DNA of 64,000 nucleotides, taken from Micrasema longulum (Eukaryota > Arthropoda > Insecta > Trichoptera > Brachycentridae). The translations under genes and the position numbers were made by a program. The DNA lies in NCBI GenBank assembly GCA_022494885.1, contig JAGVSM010001454.1, forward strand, positions 1 through 64,000, given 5' to 3'. The notes beneath the pieces are model-generated. The model had not been told where the DNA came from. It searched no databases and saw only the letters and a program-made list of their open reading frames with translations. The number at the start of each line of letters is the position of its first letter. Position 1 is the first letter of the stretch. Below are positions 35,155-47,699 of the stretch, piece by piece.

Positions 35155-38100
35155 TTAAGCTCTCCATGGATCTGTTTCCTTGTACATTCTCTCAATATTG
35201 TCTCGTAGCATTTGTTCTTGATCTGAAAACAAATAATTTATAGTTAAAACAATATTGTTTCTATATATTTAGAAGAAGTACACCTTAGCTTTACATAACG
35301 TATATGTAACTTAGGGAAGATTTAGAAATATGGTAGATATAAATACTAATATTAATATCCATAAAAATATAAATTACCATTCATCAATAACTTTTTTATG
35401 ACAGGGAATTTAAAAACATTTAAATTCTGTAGAATAGGGGAATAAGAAATACTCAAAACAGATATATTAAAATGTAGAAATAATGCATAAAGAACTTGGC
35501 TTTCTCACATTAATTTTTTTTCATTAATTCAATGCCATACTAAAGGTGAAAATATAAAAAATTACTGATGAGGATGAAAACAGTTTAAAACTGTACAATA
35601 AGTTTAACATGGAAAGCCTTGAAATATTTCAAATTCATTTTTAAAAACACCTTGATAAATTTTAATATAAATTGTAATGTTATCAAAATTCTATATTAGT
35701 TCTTAAGATGTTATAAACTAACTTAATAAAGCATAAATGCATGAAAACAAACAAATATAAATTTATATTTTTAAAATATTTCAGGTACCTATGTAACAAC
35801 TGAAATCAAAAACGAAGTTTATATTGATTACGCTCTTAAATTATTCTGAAATTCCCATTTATAAACACTCGCCAAACATATATGTAAAAAATTTGTACCT
35901 TTACTCAAGTTAGCAATAATACATTGTTTTCTTAAGAATTCTGTGCAAAGTTCTCTACTCAATCCGAAAGCGTGCATATTGTATGTGAAAGTTCTGAAAA
36001 AGATAAAAATACAGTATCAAAAAGTAATATTATTAATTTTATTTATTTAAATTTAGTTCATATGGAATGTGAATTCATCCCAATCTTGGATTTAAAAGTA
36101 ATTGCTAGACCAAGAGGTTTAATTTTTTTTTGCAACTCTGTCGATTCAGTTTTTTTTAAATAAATAAATGGTTTTCTTCCCTTTTATTACATTCTAATTA
36201 TTTTCTGTGTTTATTTATTTTTATATAAAAACATATTTAAAAGAAATATTTTAATAACAGTAAAATATGTTATAATTCTATAAGTAAAATATTTTACAGA
36301 GTTCAATAATGTGTTATGAATAAATGTCATTTTTAGATACTATTGATAAATTATAATATGTATATTAAATGCCTAACCAAGGTACACGGGGATGGCAGCA
36401 ACACTTTTCTATCAAGAAAATTTGATAATCAATCCTGCAAAATCATCTATGGTAAATTTAATTTATTAAAATGATGTATACCCTAATTGCCCAAAGGTTA
36501 TGTTTTCTTGATACTGTTTGTCGTCGTACAGAGCTTCCATATTGTTTGATGTGACATCGTCTTTTGTTGCAATTGGCCTATGAATTCTTTCGCATTGTAA
36601 CGCGTCGAAAAATGCAGCATTCCAAAATCGAAGAGAATGCCAAATTGGCTGATCTCTAAGATAAGTGTAGAGATATTCTTTATAAGGCTCGCACCCAGGA
36701 ACTTCCACTGTAAAATAAATTATTTTTTTTCTAATAATAAACCTAATATAAATATTAGTTGGTCATCATCATCATTCCCTTTCGACACCTAATGTTGCAT
36801 AGGGCATGAAGGTAAGATTATCAGTTTTACGCTTCAGGTACCAGTCCTGGGGCTATGAAATATTCTGGTGTAAAAACTTTTAAATAAATATTTCATATCA
36901 ACCATGTCGTGAATCGAACCCGACACCTCTTGCATGGTAGGCAAACGCGCTGACCATTACACCACGAGGCCGACTATGAGTGGATATTGGATAGATATAT
37001 AAAAAAATGGTTCAATAAAAAAAACCCTGTCATAAACCAATCACAAAATAATATCCACTTATAATTTAGAATGGCCAGCAAAGAAATCAGCTATAATTTT
37101 GATTTTTATTCACTTTTTTTGACAGACTGTAAAAGACAAATAAAAAATTCAATCTACTTCATTTATTGAATTTGTATTCTTTTATTTAGACTTTTGCTGT
37201 AACGTAATAATATCGGCATAAAATACGTAACAAATTTTCAAATTACAATGAAATAATATAATTATGTAGTACGTTCCTAAAAATAACTCAAAAATACAAT
37301 GGAAAACAATAAGATGCGACTCTGTTACTGCTTGATTTCTTACCTTCCAAATAAAATGTAAAACACATATTCATTAGAGACTTGGCTGGAGAAAAATCAT
37401 CAGCATCGGCACATTCAAAAAGTACAATTGCAAAGTATTGTATCAAGGAATAAAATGTAGATTCATTGACACGCTTTGATCTTCCTCTCTGAGCATTAAC
37501 AAATCTTGAAAACCATAGTCTCCCAGTTTCGTTCTAAAAAATAAACAATACAATAAATAAATGAAATAAAATATTAAAAAAACATAATTTTCAGAACAAC
37601 ATATGTGTAAAACATGTATGTAAAATCTGCATGGCAAAGGTTTTCAAAAATACCTTTATTTTTTTTGCATTTTCAATAATATAATGTAATTATTTTGTTG
37701 CATGAAGGTAGGAATCTTTATAAATTTTTACTTAAATAAGAAATTTGTGTAATCTGTCAAAAAGAGCAGAATACAGTAAAAATTGGAACCACACCCAACT
37801 GTTTTTATGTTGGCAATGGTTTAATAGTTATAATTTATCATTAACATAAGATTATGTTTGTTAATATTTTGATGATTTTGTTGTAATTTTTCTAGTTATT
37901 AAGCTCTATCTTTCTTCTAATATTTTACTGTAAGTTTCTCTTTTCTGTTAAATAGGCACCAACGGGTTTTGGTGAGTTTTTCTGTTAGTGCCTATTTCAA
38001 TTTATGTTGAAATTTTTGATTATTTGGTTATGTGTTTATTATTAAAATTGATATTTTGATGTTATTCTTCTACTTATATTTTTGTTGTCTATTGTTTGTA

Positions 38101-41100
38101 TTTATATTGTTATTCCTTTCTGTTTATATTGTTCTTATGTTTATTAATGTAACTTATTTTAGGCCGATGTTATCAAGTTTTGGTAGAAGGCCCTAATAAA
38201 GGCAAAAAAAAAAAAATGTTGGCAATGGCAACATCAAAATATAAGTGGCTTGTTTTGAGATTGTTGATATTACAAGGTCAAGATATTATAATATCTTATA
38301 TTTAAATAAAAATTATAAATTAAAAACACTTGGTACACTTCCATTTATTTATTTGACCCATTAGCATTTTAATACTCAGGCATCTTCAAACTGCTTAAGT
38401 GGACCAAGTATTTTTTATTTATAATCATAATGGAATTCCATCAATTGTCAGTAAATAACTTAAATTGAAACAAGGTCGAGACATTGAATTTCAGTACTAC
38501 TGTTTATACAAAGTTACTATAAGAGAAAACTCACAAGAACCCTAGGGCCCTAAATTACTTTCTCTCTTTTTTGATAGACTGTGCAAAGTATTCAAAAATA
38601 TATTTGCTTTGTTCATAGTAAATTATTCTAACAAAATAACTTACACACAACACTTACCTGGCAAAGTTGTCCAAATTTGGCTTTCTGATCCAACTGTATC
38701 ACACAACTATCCATGAACAGTTGAGAAACAAAGTGTCTCATAAATTCAACTGTGGCTTCATCTGATTGGCTATCCAAACTTAAACTCGAAGCCCATGACT
38801 GTACAGAGCCTTCAGAACCTATAAATATGTTTATTAATTCAATAAGCATGTTATTATTAAGGTCTTAAATAACTTCTCGCTGTTTCTCGACAGATGTGTT
38901 ATCTTAGCCTTTTTACTAAAGCCAACTTTATTGTGAAGCTCCCCAATTAGCCTTGAAATGACAGTATATGTTATTCTGCCAATGTGTAAACATCATATTT
39001 TTTCATAGCGTTTAACATGTTGAATTTTGCACCAAAAAATAGTATTTGCGGGGAACTTTACTGCATTACTTTTTTTTTCAATCTGCAGCTGAAGCATACA
39101 GAATTCTTTTGGAGATTTACGGTGACTGCTCTGTCAGAACATCACTGAACATCATCATCATCTTCTCTGCTCTGCACCATGATCAGCTGGGTGTAGTGTA
39201 TTATCAGCTTCTCAAACCCAACAAAAACATCATGGGAGATCGGTATCGACTACAATTGATGCAATTGAGCCGAGCGTTAAAGAAAAAATGGCCGCAATAT
39301 AAGGAGATACACGACAAAGTAATTTTGCAGCATGACATTGCTCAGCCACATGTTGCAAGGCCAGTCAAAACATACTTGGAAACACTCAAATGGGAAACTT
39401 CTTCCAATTACCACATGTTCCGATCGATGACTCATGGGCTGGCTGAGCAGCACTTACATTCTTATAAAGATGCCCAAAAATGCCTCGATTCGTGTTCTTT
39501 CAAGATGGTATTCGTATACTGCCAGAAAGATGGAGAAAGTAGTCGCCAGCAAAGAACAATGCTTTCAATGACATGTTCTTTACAATTTTTTTTAAAAAGA
39601 TCATTAATTTTCACGAAAAAAGAGCGAGAACTTATTCAAGTTCTCAATACAAAGTGATTATTTAAAATTAAAGTTTGAAATAACTCTATTACCTGACCGC
39701 ACCCAAAACTTTTTACCATCTTTATCAGAAGAATCTATGCTAGTACTGGGCCCATAGCCATCGAGGTCGCTGGCTGAACCACTACTAGGAACTTCTAAAA
39801 AGCAAAAAAATGCATACATTATTTGGTGAACTTTGTTTTAGTCGTGTTATCTGAATAGTAAAAAAAAGAAAAAAAAATAGTTTTCATAACATAACTTTAC
39901 TTATTTAAAACTGAATAATAATTTATTTACTCTTAGTAACTGTTAAGTAAATAACAGCATTTATCGAAACTATTCCTGGCCGATTACCTTTCGTTTCCAT
40001 CCTTCCTTTGACCCATCCTTATGGTACCTACCTAACATCAAGATAGAAGATATTCAAAATTAGAAGATTCGGATTTAGAACTAAAACAATACAACATTTT
40101 TGACTAGACATAAAATCGGATAAAGATGTGGTTGAAATCGTCGCGCGTTGTGGAAAACATTGTCTCATTTTATAGTTCATTTTGTGTTCCAGTGCCAGAA
40201 ATTGAAGAACATTCAGATTATATTAAAGGTAGGTATTCATTCCATATTCCTATCCTTTCTCAAATATTCCCAATTCACAAAACTGAATGAAATTCTATTT
40301 TTATTTATAGTCCGCCTTTTTGTTAACAGTAACTATTTGAACAAGAGTCCCATCTTCCCTCAGTGTGGTATTTGCTTAATCAGTTTTCAGTTTTCTCCAT
40401 AATGTTATCTTGTTTGTTTGACTACATTAACATTAAATTTAGTTTCTAATCATTAAAAATAGGGGAAAAAACAAAAAAAAATATTTCTTTTGAAACAAAA
40501 AAAAGATTAAGTATTAAATTTGAAAGTTGTTAGTTATTAAATCATAGAACAGAGGTGTACTGTAAATGTATAGGTACTTATATACTTAAACAAAATACTT
40601 CAATAAGTATTCTCTTGTAAATAAAATTTCTTTCAAGTGATTTATCATTCCATTTCCATTTTTTATTAAATTCTCAAAAACTACCTAACCTAACCGAAAT
40701 TCAACCCCTTCCTTCTCCTATTTCTTACAAATGCCTTCCCAGCACCGGATCTAACGGGATCTAGTGCCCCGTCACTTACTGAAAAGGGACAGGATCTTTG
40801 TTAATAAGTATGAGCTTATTATTCTCCCCTCCCTTGTAAGCGAGCGTTTGATTCAATGTCCCAACTGAACCTATAGTAGTTCCGGCTCTGTCCCTTCCTT
40901 GTTATAATTCATTGTATTTCTATTGTGATATTAAATGTAGATACTTGTTTATACTGTTATTATATATGTCTTGACTGTACATTTCGCATTTACTTGATAT
41001 TTGATTGGTTGGAAAATAGTTTTCGATAGTAATAAACCCGCCAAGTATATCTACTCTGTAGGTAAGCTATATTGTAATACTGAAATTGGTTTGGCAATTT

Positions 41101-44100
41101 AGTTCTTACCCATGTCTACTTTTAATTTATCATATGGATCAGGTCCTGTGGCTACTAAGCTGCATTCCAAATTACTGTCAATGGATTGAGAGAGGTGTAA
41201 GGATGAAAGTTCTCTGTCTATATCAGTACTACCCCCACACATGTGACTTGATTCATCTCCGTGATTGTTGATTGCATCGCACCGTGCCATGGAAGTTGAG
41301 AAGGAATCTTCGCTTTGATCTCGGCTCATTTCGCTATTAGTGTTCCTTAAAACATATTGAATCATGAATACCATACCAATTAAAATATAGAGTTTACTGA
41401 GGAACTATTTTTATTTATTTATTCACAGATGAGAATCCTTTTTTCTATAGGTATGGAAAAATTCCATGCAAAGGAATACACACATTTTAAAAATTATTTT
41501 GTTACAATAAAAACTTACATTGCAATTCTGGGTACAGCCAATTTACTGCCACAGAAGCACTTGCTGTTATAAATGGATACCTATAATTTATTGTTATCTT
41601 TTTTTTCCATATGAATTATTTTTATTTAGTTGGCAGAAATTTAGTTGAAAATAAATTTCATTGAAAAGTAAGAATTTTAGGGAAAGGTTTGAGCCAAAGG
41701 AAATTTTGAGCCAAAAGAAGCTAGCTGCATATTTGTGGGAAAGGGTCTGAGTATTATAATTAAAATTTACAATTGGCAATTATGTAATATCAAAAACACT
41801 GATCACAGGGTAATCAAATGTACCGACCCAAAAGTAATATGCATAGAATTAAGAATAGTCCAGAAGGAGCGTAGAATCATATTTGAAAACATCGGACTGT
41901 GATCAAAAATCCCCCCACTATGCCCCACTTTCACCGCACGCATTCGTGATGTCGCCGCGTAATGTTGCACAATGGGAAAAAATATAATCATAACAAAAAA
42001 AAAAAGCAACCTGTTTATTTCTCTAAAATTTTATTGTGTACACGGAAATATTGATTGACACAACAGAGTAGATAAGTAAAGGGTCATTTAATTAGAGTAA
42101 TTGAATTAATGAACTTTGAACTTAAAATATAAAACAAATTTTATTTTACATAGAACGGATATTTTTATATCATGTTAAATAGTATTGGTTTTTTAAAGAT
42201 AATGTCGGTCAAATGTCCACCACAGAGTTCCGAATTCAGAATCCGAGGTCCAATTTTAATTAGTTCTCTCATTAGATGAGCAATGTAGGTGAAAAAAAAT
42301 TCCAACCTGGCAACACTAACGAAATGTCCATTTTCTTTTCTTCGACAATCTGACAGATGGAAAAATAATTCAATTTTTAAGTTATTTATTTTCCACCTAC
42401 ACATTAATTTTCTTATTACAATAAAATGGGATCCCATCCTGTTTCTTTAAGATCCTAGCAGTATTTCTACACTTTAAAAGGAAACAACACGGCATAGTTG
42501 AATTCAAATTAGGAGTTGTGTACTGAGCGACGTCTACAAAGAAATTAATGGGTCAAAACGTAAAACTACTCATTTATGAGTAGTTTAGTCGCCTTCTGTT
42601 TGATGCTCGTATGCGGTTTCTGGACTATTCATAATTCTATGTAAATATGAAATATTTATATTGCATTAGTTATGTAATTTTAAGCAGATAAGTTTTACTA
42701 CCAAAGAACAAAACATGGGACTTAGAGCCTAGTAAAAAAGGGCAATATTTTTCTTCAAACAAACGTGTTTTTTTTTAAAAATGTTTATTGAATTTTGGCG
42801 GTGCTTAGTAGAGGCAAATGAGTTTATATTTCCTTTATTGGATTGTTTTTTAATATTAATGTTTTTTTTCTGATTTTTTTAAAGATAATAAATGTGATCT
42901 ACTTATTTTCTTTGAAAAAATATTTGGTTAGTTTTATTTGTTTTTTATGTAGCTCAAAATTGACATATTATTATATATGTAAATGCCATTAAAGTGTGTA
43001 CTAAGTACGTAGATAATTATAAATATGATATCAGGAATATTCAACGTTAGAACTTACTGTTCTATTTGTGTCCTGCGCTTGTGCTTGGCGAGGGCTGTTC
43101 TGTCTTCAAAGGTAAGACCAAGGCTGGGTAGGGCATGCAACTTGCGGGGGACTATGGAGACATGAGGTTCTGACAGGGGGGCGCTGCCGAAGCTATACCC
43201 TTCTTCAGTGGAGTATGAGGAAGACTGACTCATGCTCAAGGCAGACTCCAACTGTGAGGAAAATATTTCAATATTTTTTTGTACTTTATTGTATTACAAC
43301 AGTATTTATTTTTATTGAAATGTCATATTAAAACTAGACTAAAAATTAACAATGCAAGATTCAAAAAACATGAATGCAAAAGTATATATCGTCGTATTAG
43401 ATTTTTAAATTTAATTTACGGTGTTATATTGTTCTATGTCATTTATTGTGTTTAACACTTTTTTTTATAAAAGATAAATATTCGAGTTCTTATTATTAAC
43501 TCAAATATTAAAATTTTTAGGCTATTGCCGAATTACACATACTAGAAGTTATTAGAAGTCGTAAATAACTTGTGCTGGAAAAATGGAAATCGAGTTGTAA
43601 TAAAGTGGAATTTGAACCTCGGACCTTTGGCCTGTGAGTCCACAATCCTACCACGAGACCACAACCCGGTTCAAAATTAGTTAAATTATTTTCGGGTAAT
43701 TTATTTTCATGTGGATATTGATTTTCCAGTGTACATTTTTTTAGTTAGCTAATAAATCGCGAATAAAATTATCATAATATTTTCGATTAAACCTTATTAT
43801 CCGATGTTATTAATTTATTATTTTTTTCTTAAATAATATGCGCGCAAATTTATTATTTGAACATATTGCGCATTACGGCCCAAATACCTACCCCTATCAG
43901 TTTTCACCGTCAAACGCCTTTGAACGTGGACAAAACAATATTGTTTTTTTTCCCGGGACTTGACCTTTGTCGACATGTAGGACAAAAAGTTGTTTCGAGG
44001 CTTTGGCTCCGCGGAACAATGATTAGTCCCACCACCGCGCGCAGCCGCCAGCGGCCGCATTGTCCTCGTATGAACACGCACGGACAGGACTTTGTGACAG

Positions 44101-44967
44101 TAGCGATTTGCTCGACGTGAACGTGTCGCTTCCGCACATTTTTCTACCGATAATGGAATGAGAATAAACCCTTTTTATCGTTTAATTCGTTCATGAGGAA
44201 GTTCAGTAGTTTTTTTTTTGTTAATAAACTATCAAACTAATATTTTTTTATAAAATATGTATTTTTATGTATCGCATTATCAGCGTTATTATTTTTCAAA
44301 GTTTTGTCATTTTGAAATTACTCCGCCTGTGACGTCTCAGGTTCTCTACGGTGAGTTGTCCTGAAGTGAGTAGGCTTCCCGGTTACCGGAAATGTATGAA
44401 AAACTCTGTCATTGGTTGATTTCGGAAAACTAGTGTCGTCATTCAAAGTAGTTCAGTTTTATGAAAATATTTTTTAATAATTTTTCGTACATTTTCGAGA
44501 AACTTCGCGGTACAATTAAATGCTCCAATTTTTACCGCGCTTAAGAAAACACTTTTTATGTCCAATTTCCTGTTGCGCTGAACTTCCTCATTCCAATACA
44601 TCTTGGTATAAAATAAAAAGTATTTTTCGTGGACGCACTCGTAATAAAAGCCACGTGTTCATTTTCGCAGCGCTTGCGTGTGAAATTTTAATAAATAATA
44701 AATTGTCATTGTAATAAATACAAATTGAGCGTCAACGTCATTTCCCTCTCACATCTAACTAATGTAGGAGCTCATATTCACAACCAATCAAAATCCTTCG
44801 TATTGCTTATTTCCATTTGGTACCTTGTTAGAAATTCCCGTGATAATGTCAGAGCTGTTTCCGAGGAAGGACAAGACTCCTGACTTAAGCATTCCCTGTG
44901 TACGGTCCATGATCCTCTTGATGTGTTCTCCATTCGTCTCCTCCTTGAAGCCCGCCAGGTCAACCAT
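35155..44967 (-). CDS. KIAA0513-like protein (SBF1/SBF2-type domain), 9 coding exons, 471 aa
   Basis: Coding exons on the minus strand: 44967-44824, 43251-43058, 41345-41110, 39794-39693, 38818-38658, 37533-37344, 36707-36482, 35993-35899, 35222-35155 (stop 35157-35155). They total 1416 nt, all junctions are GT-AG and phases match (0,2,1,1,0,1,2,1). Residues about 1-225 are Ser-rich and low in recognisable motifs. Residues about 235-465 match the conserved half of vertebrate KIAA0513: an acidic/Phe segment ending [10 protein letters not shown], a block around [20 protein letters not shown], then [19 protein letters not shown] (365-383), ENITFGQLG (410-418) and [12 protein letters not shown]. 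From memory the human protein is about 411 aa and has a linker of roughly 90 aa before the YLYTYL block that is absent here; intron 6 shows no missed exon. The first ATG has a good context (accataATGg), and the exon opens with an acceptor, so a 5' UTR exon lies further upstream and is not located. The molecular function of the family is not established. Confidence 0.93.
36763..36974 (-). mobile_element. SINE family A, full-length copy in intron 6 of the KIAA0513-like gene
   Basis: The minus strand starts gtcggcctcgtggtgtaatg, box B gggttcgattcacga, then tttcatagccccaggactgg and ends in (gat) repeats. Same orientation as the gene. Confidence 0.87.
37931..38215 (+). repeat. Intronic repeat-like segment with hairpin and A-rich tail
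   Basis: aataggcac and gtgcctatt form a hairpin around 37950-38000; the segment ends ggccctaataaaggc followed by a run of A, resembling a retroelement 3' end. It lies in intron 5 of the KIAA0513-like gene, antisense to it. Confidence 0.4.
38990..39690 (+). mobile_element. Mariner transposon remnant in intron 4 of the KIAA0513-like gene
   Basis: The plus frame to 39657 carries [15 protein letters not shown] (N-terminal helix-turn-helix region), then after an internal deletion [58 protein letters not shown] and [17 protein letters not shown]. The first catalytic Asp region and the segment holding the third catalytic Asp are deleted; the Asp in the QHD motif remains, so the enzyme is dead. It ends about 35 bp from the splice donor of exon 4 and runs antisense to the host gene. 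Terminal inverted repeats were not recognised. Confidence 0.88.
43505..43674 (-). mobile_element. SINE family C copy in intron 1 of the KIAA0513-like gene
   Basis: The minus strand starts ccgggttgtggtctcgtggt, box B gaggttcaaattcc, then a diverged ttacaactcgatttccattt and tatttacgac body. Confidence 0.78.
43950..44160 (-). promoter_or_regulatory. GC/CpG-rich block in intron 1, possible internal promoter
   Basis: In a window that is otherwise strongly AT-rich this ~200-bp stretch contains many CG dinucleotides (for example around 44035-44060, with a NotI-like gcggccgc at 44051-44058). It sits between exons 1 and 2 of the KIAA0513-like gene and next to a MITE (44193-44591). A promoter role is an inference from composition and position only. 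Confidence 0.3.
43965..44060 (-). other. Candidate alternative first coding exon of the KIAA0513-like gene
   Basis: Inside intron 1 lies a conspicuously GC/CpG-rich block (about 43950-44140). On the minus strand an ATG at 44060 in the context acaATGc opens a 32-codon reading frame ending in codon AAG followed by gtcaag, a weak but possible donor. The frame ends in phase 0, exactly what exon 2 (acceptor at 43252-43253) requires, so splicing would replace the normal 48-residue N-terminus by a basic 32-residue one (starts [10 protein letters not shown]). This is inference: the donor is non-optimal and no transcript evidence is available. Coding potential may be chance in GC-rich sequence. Confidence 0.25.
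44193..44591 (+). mobile_element. MITE family M1, full-length copy in intron 1 of the KIAA0513-like gene
   Basis: Terminal inverted repeats atgaggaagttcag (left) and ctgaacttcctcat (right) enclose 399 bp with no ORF. Other copies: 15653-16015, 26288-26608 and a fragment at 10393. No target-site duplication is obvious. Confidence 0.88.
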
Positions 44968-45099
44968 TATGGTGGCAGGAGCGGCGGAGGGCGTAGCGCG
45001 TGGGCGGGGATTAAGAAATCTACTGTAATAAATATAATTAATCAGCAAAAATCTGTACCGTGTTATCGTCCTAGCAACACGAAAAAACAATAAAATCGA

Positions 45100-45960
45100 T
45101 CACTATATTTTTTAAATATTTTTATTATTTTATTTAGTTTAAACGCCCTAAAGAGCTTTTACTTAATAAAAATACAAAGATATGGTAATTATTAACTGTA
45201 AAATACATAGTGATGGCGATTGTAAAATAAATTAATACAAGAACATAAATTCAACTAAAAGAAATAAATAAAATCATAAAAACAATAGAGACTCAAACAC
45301 AAAATGGCTAAATGACGCAATAAAATATTCTATCGTTAATAAAAATCTTTCTTTAAATTTGGACATTGAACAGCAAAAGATATCAATAAATTGCCAAGTT
45401 TATGTAGTCTCTGAATAGCCGAGTGTGTATAGTAATTACTACTAGATTTGTTTATATAAAATAGCGTTTTGTTAGTCTGACGGGTCCGAGTTAAAGGTAC
45501 ATTAAATGTTATGAATGAGGTTTGTTAAATCAAGAACGTCCAAACAGCCGTTTAAAATTTTATACAAAATCATCAAATCACTAATTGTCCGTCTACTACA
45601 TAATGTTTTTAAGTTATGTTTACACATTAAAGAATTATAATTGATTTGCTCAAGAGGAATCGATAGTTTTAAATTTAAAAATCTTTAAAATTTACGTTAA
45701 ACTTTTTCTAATTTATATTGGTGAGACGTATAAAATGGAGACGAAATTGTGGTATTGTATTCTAAATTACTACGAATTGATGCAACAAACAGCATTTTGA
45801 ATGAATTTAGAGAACTGAAATTTTTTGCTGTTCGTAATATAAAACCTCAGCATTTCATGGCTTTATTAGTAATTTTATTAATATGACGAATAAGATTAAG
45901 TCTTTCATCAAAGAGGAATCCAAAATCTTTAACTTGTGATTCCTTTTTAATATCAATATA
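45100..45960 (-). mobile_element. Jockey-like LINE C-terminal fragment
   Basis: The minus strand decodes to VKDFGFLFDERLNLIRHINK, ITNKAMKC, LFVASIRSNLEYNTTISSPF, YTSHQYKLEKV, LNLKLSIPLEQINYNSLMCK, HNLKTLCSRRTISDLMILYK and ILNGCLDVLDLTN with few stops, the distal RT and C-terminal region of Jockey-type elements. It lies just upstream of exon 1 of the KIAA0513-like gene, in the same orientation. Confidence 0.87.
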
Positions 45961-47346
45961 TTAATGTTATATTTGTTTAAGATAGGATTGGATATTATTA
46001 ATGTTTTACTGGTTTAAGATAGATAGGATTTCATTGCTATGTAATTATCCTTTATTTTTTTAATACTCTGTTTTACCTCGTAGGTATATTGTAAAAAAAA
46101 AACAAAAAATATATAATGGTAAATAAGTTTAAAAAAAAACGTCACGTGAATGAGATTCAACGAGATGTTTTTGCGCCTGTATGAGCAACTAGCGTATCTT
46201 TTGTGTTCTTAAATTTGCATATACCGCGGTATGACGCAGTAATAAAAGATTCACAGCCTTTTCAAAGAAATGTTAGAGGAAATTCTAAAACTGTGAACCA
46301 CTAACACTTTTCGTTTTTTTTTTCGCAAAACGTTAAATTAGTTTTGTGATCTAATAAAATTCTTGAAAACGTCAAAGATGCTTCCGTAGATGTTTAAAAA
46401 CACGTCTAAATTATGATGAAACATTTTCGGTTTGAAATGCATATATTTATTTTTAGCAAAAATACGTCATATGATTCAATTAAATAAATTTGATAGAAAA
46501 ATATTGGAAAATTTACTCAAAAACATTCTTAAAAATAATAAATGGGATAAATTAATATTGTATAACTGTATAATAAATTAACTATTTTTTAGAAATGTTA
46601 TTGTTTATTTTGCATAAAAATGTCTGCCTTAAAACAAGTTGTACCTATTTAGGCAGACTAAACATGATCTAGAGAAATCTATTACCTAAGTGTGTATGTA
46701 GTAGACAAAGAAATTGTTATTTTTGTTAATAAACCATAATTATTTTTATTAAACTTTTTTTTTTTATTGTCGTGTTTCTTTTATAAAAGGCGTTTTAAAT
46801 CAGCTAAATTCTGTGGTTTTCTTACGTTTCTTGAGGTTTTATCAGACTTTATAATATATCTTTAGTCTATGACCAGACTACAGCCTCAATGGGTTATGCG
46901 TTTAAAAGTATTGAAGCCGGTGTGCTATCTTAATGACATTCGGTATCATCTAAACATGCAGCTCGTTGGCAAAGCTCGTAAATGCCGTGTACAATTATGT
47001 TTATTACTTTTTTTATGCTGATTTTGATTGAAATGTTGAGTAAAGTTAAGTTGAGTCTTCCGTTCGGGAAATTTTTCTGCGCATGTCAACTAGGCAAAGT
47101 TCTGGATTTCGCCGATTTGGTACAGTGTTTAATTACTTGTAATCACTTCATTTAAAATTCACAGAATATAAAACGCATGTCACAGTTTAACCAGACAAGT
47201 CTTTTTTAAAATCTAAGGACATCGGAAAATTCATTTCAATATTACTGTAAGAACTGTAGCACAGATTGGCAACATTTTGTTTTTGTTTTGGTTTTAGGTG
47301 CATTTTTATGAAATTTAATAGAAAAAATAATATTTTTAAAAAGTAT
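45961..47346. other. Upstream region of the KIAA0513-like gene, nothing definite
   Basis: AT-rich. It should hold the 5' UTR intron, but no first exon or promoter could be fixed. Confidence 0.45.
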
Positions 47347-47454
47347 TCATCATCACCATCATTCCCTTTTTGCACCCAACGGTCTATACATGCTGGTTCA
47401 CCATCGCAGCATATATTCAACAATGTTTTGAGTATATGCAAATCTTTGTAGATT
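47347..47454 (-). mobile_element. SINE family A tail, interrupted by a MITE
   Basis: atcatcaccatcattccctt, tttgcacccaac and ccatcgcagcatatattc form the family tail (minus). A head-like ttaaccacgaggcggac follows the MITE at 47683-47699, so the MITE seems to lie inside a now shortened SINE. Confidence 0.6.
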
Positions 47455-47675
47455 GGCTGGATTTTCTCCCTTGAGAGTTATTTAGATCTTAATTTGTTGC
47501 AACAGAGGGAAAATATTTTCGCGAAAGGAAAATGCAAGTTTTTTGTTTTTTGCATTTACGGACAACAATAAGCCCTGTAAATGCCTAGACTTCCATATTT
47601 CCTTCTCAAAAATGTTTTCCCTCTCTGTTACAGTAAATTTCGATCCAAATAACTCTCTAGGGAGGAAATCCAGCC
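47455..47675. mobile_element. MITE with about 85-bp terminal inverted repeats
   Basis: ggctggattttctcccttga, gagttatttagatc and gcaacagagggaaaa at the left are mirrored by ttttccctctctgttacag, gatccaaataactctc and ggaggaaatccagcc at the right. Its right half contains the M2 consensus (aagccctgtaaatgcctaga), identifying M2 fragments elsewhere as parts of this element. Confidence 0.87.
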
Positions 47676-47699
47676 TGTCTTTTTAACCACGAGGCGGAC

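Noticed and set aside
36020..36165. Plus frame 35972-36163 over exon 8 of the KIAA0513-like gene
   Set aside because: It is antisense to exon 8 and intron 7; no independent support.
43910..44137. Minus frame of 75 codons starting at 44137 as alternative first exon
   Set aside because: At the only plausible donor it ends in phase 2, incompatible with exon 2; the overlapping frame starting at 44060 fits instead.
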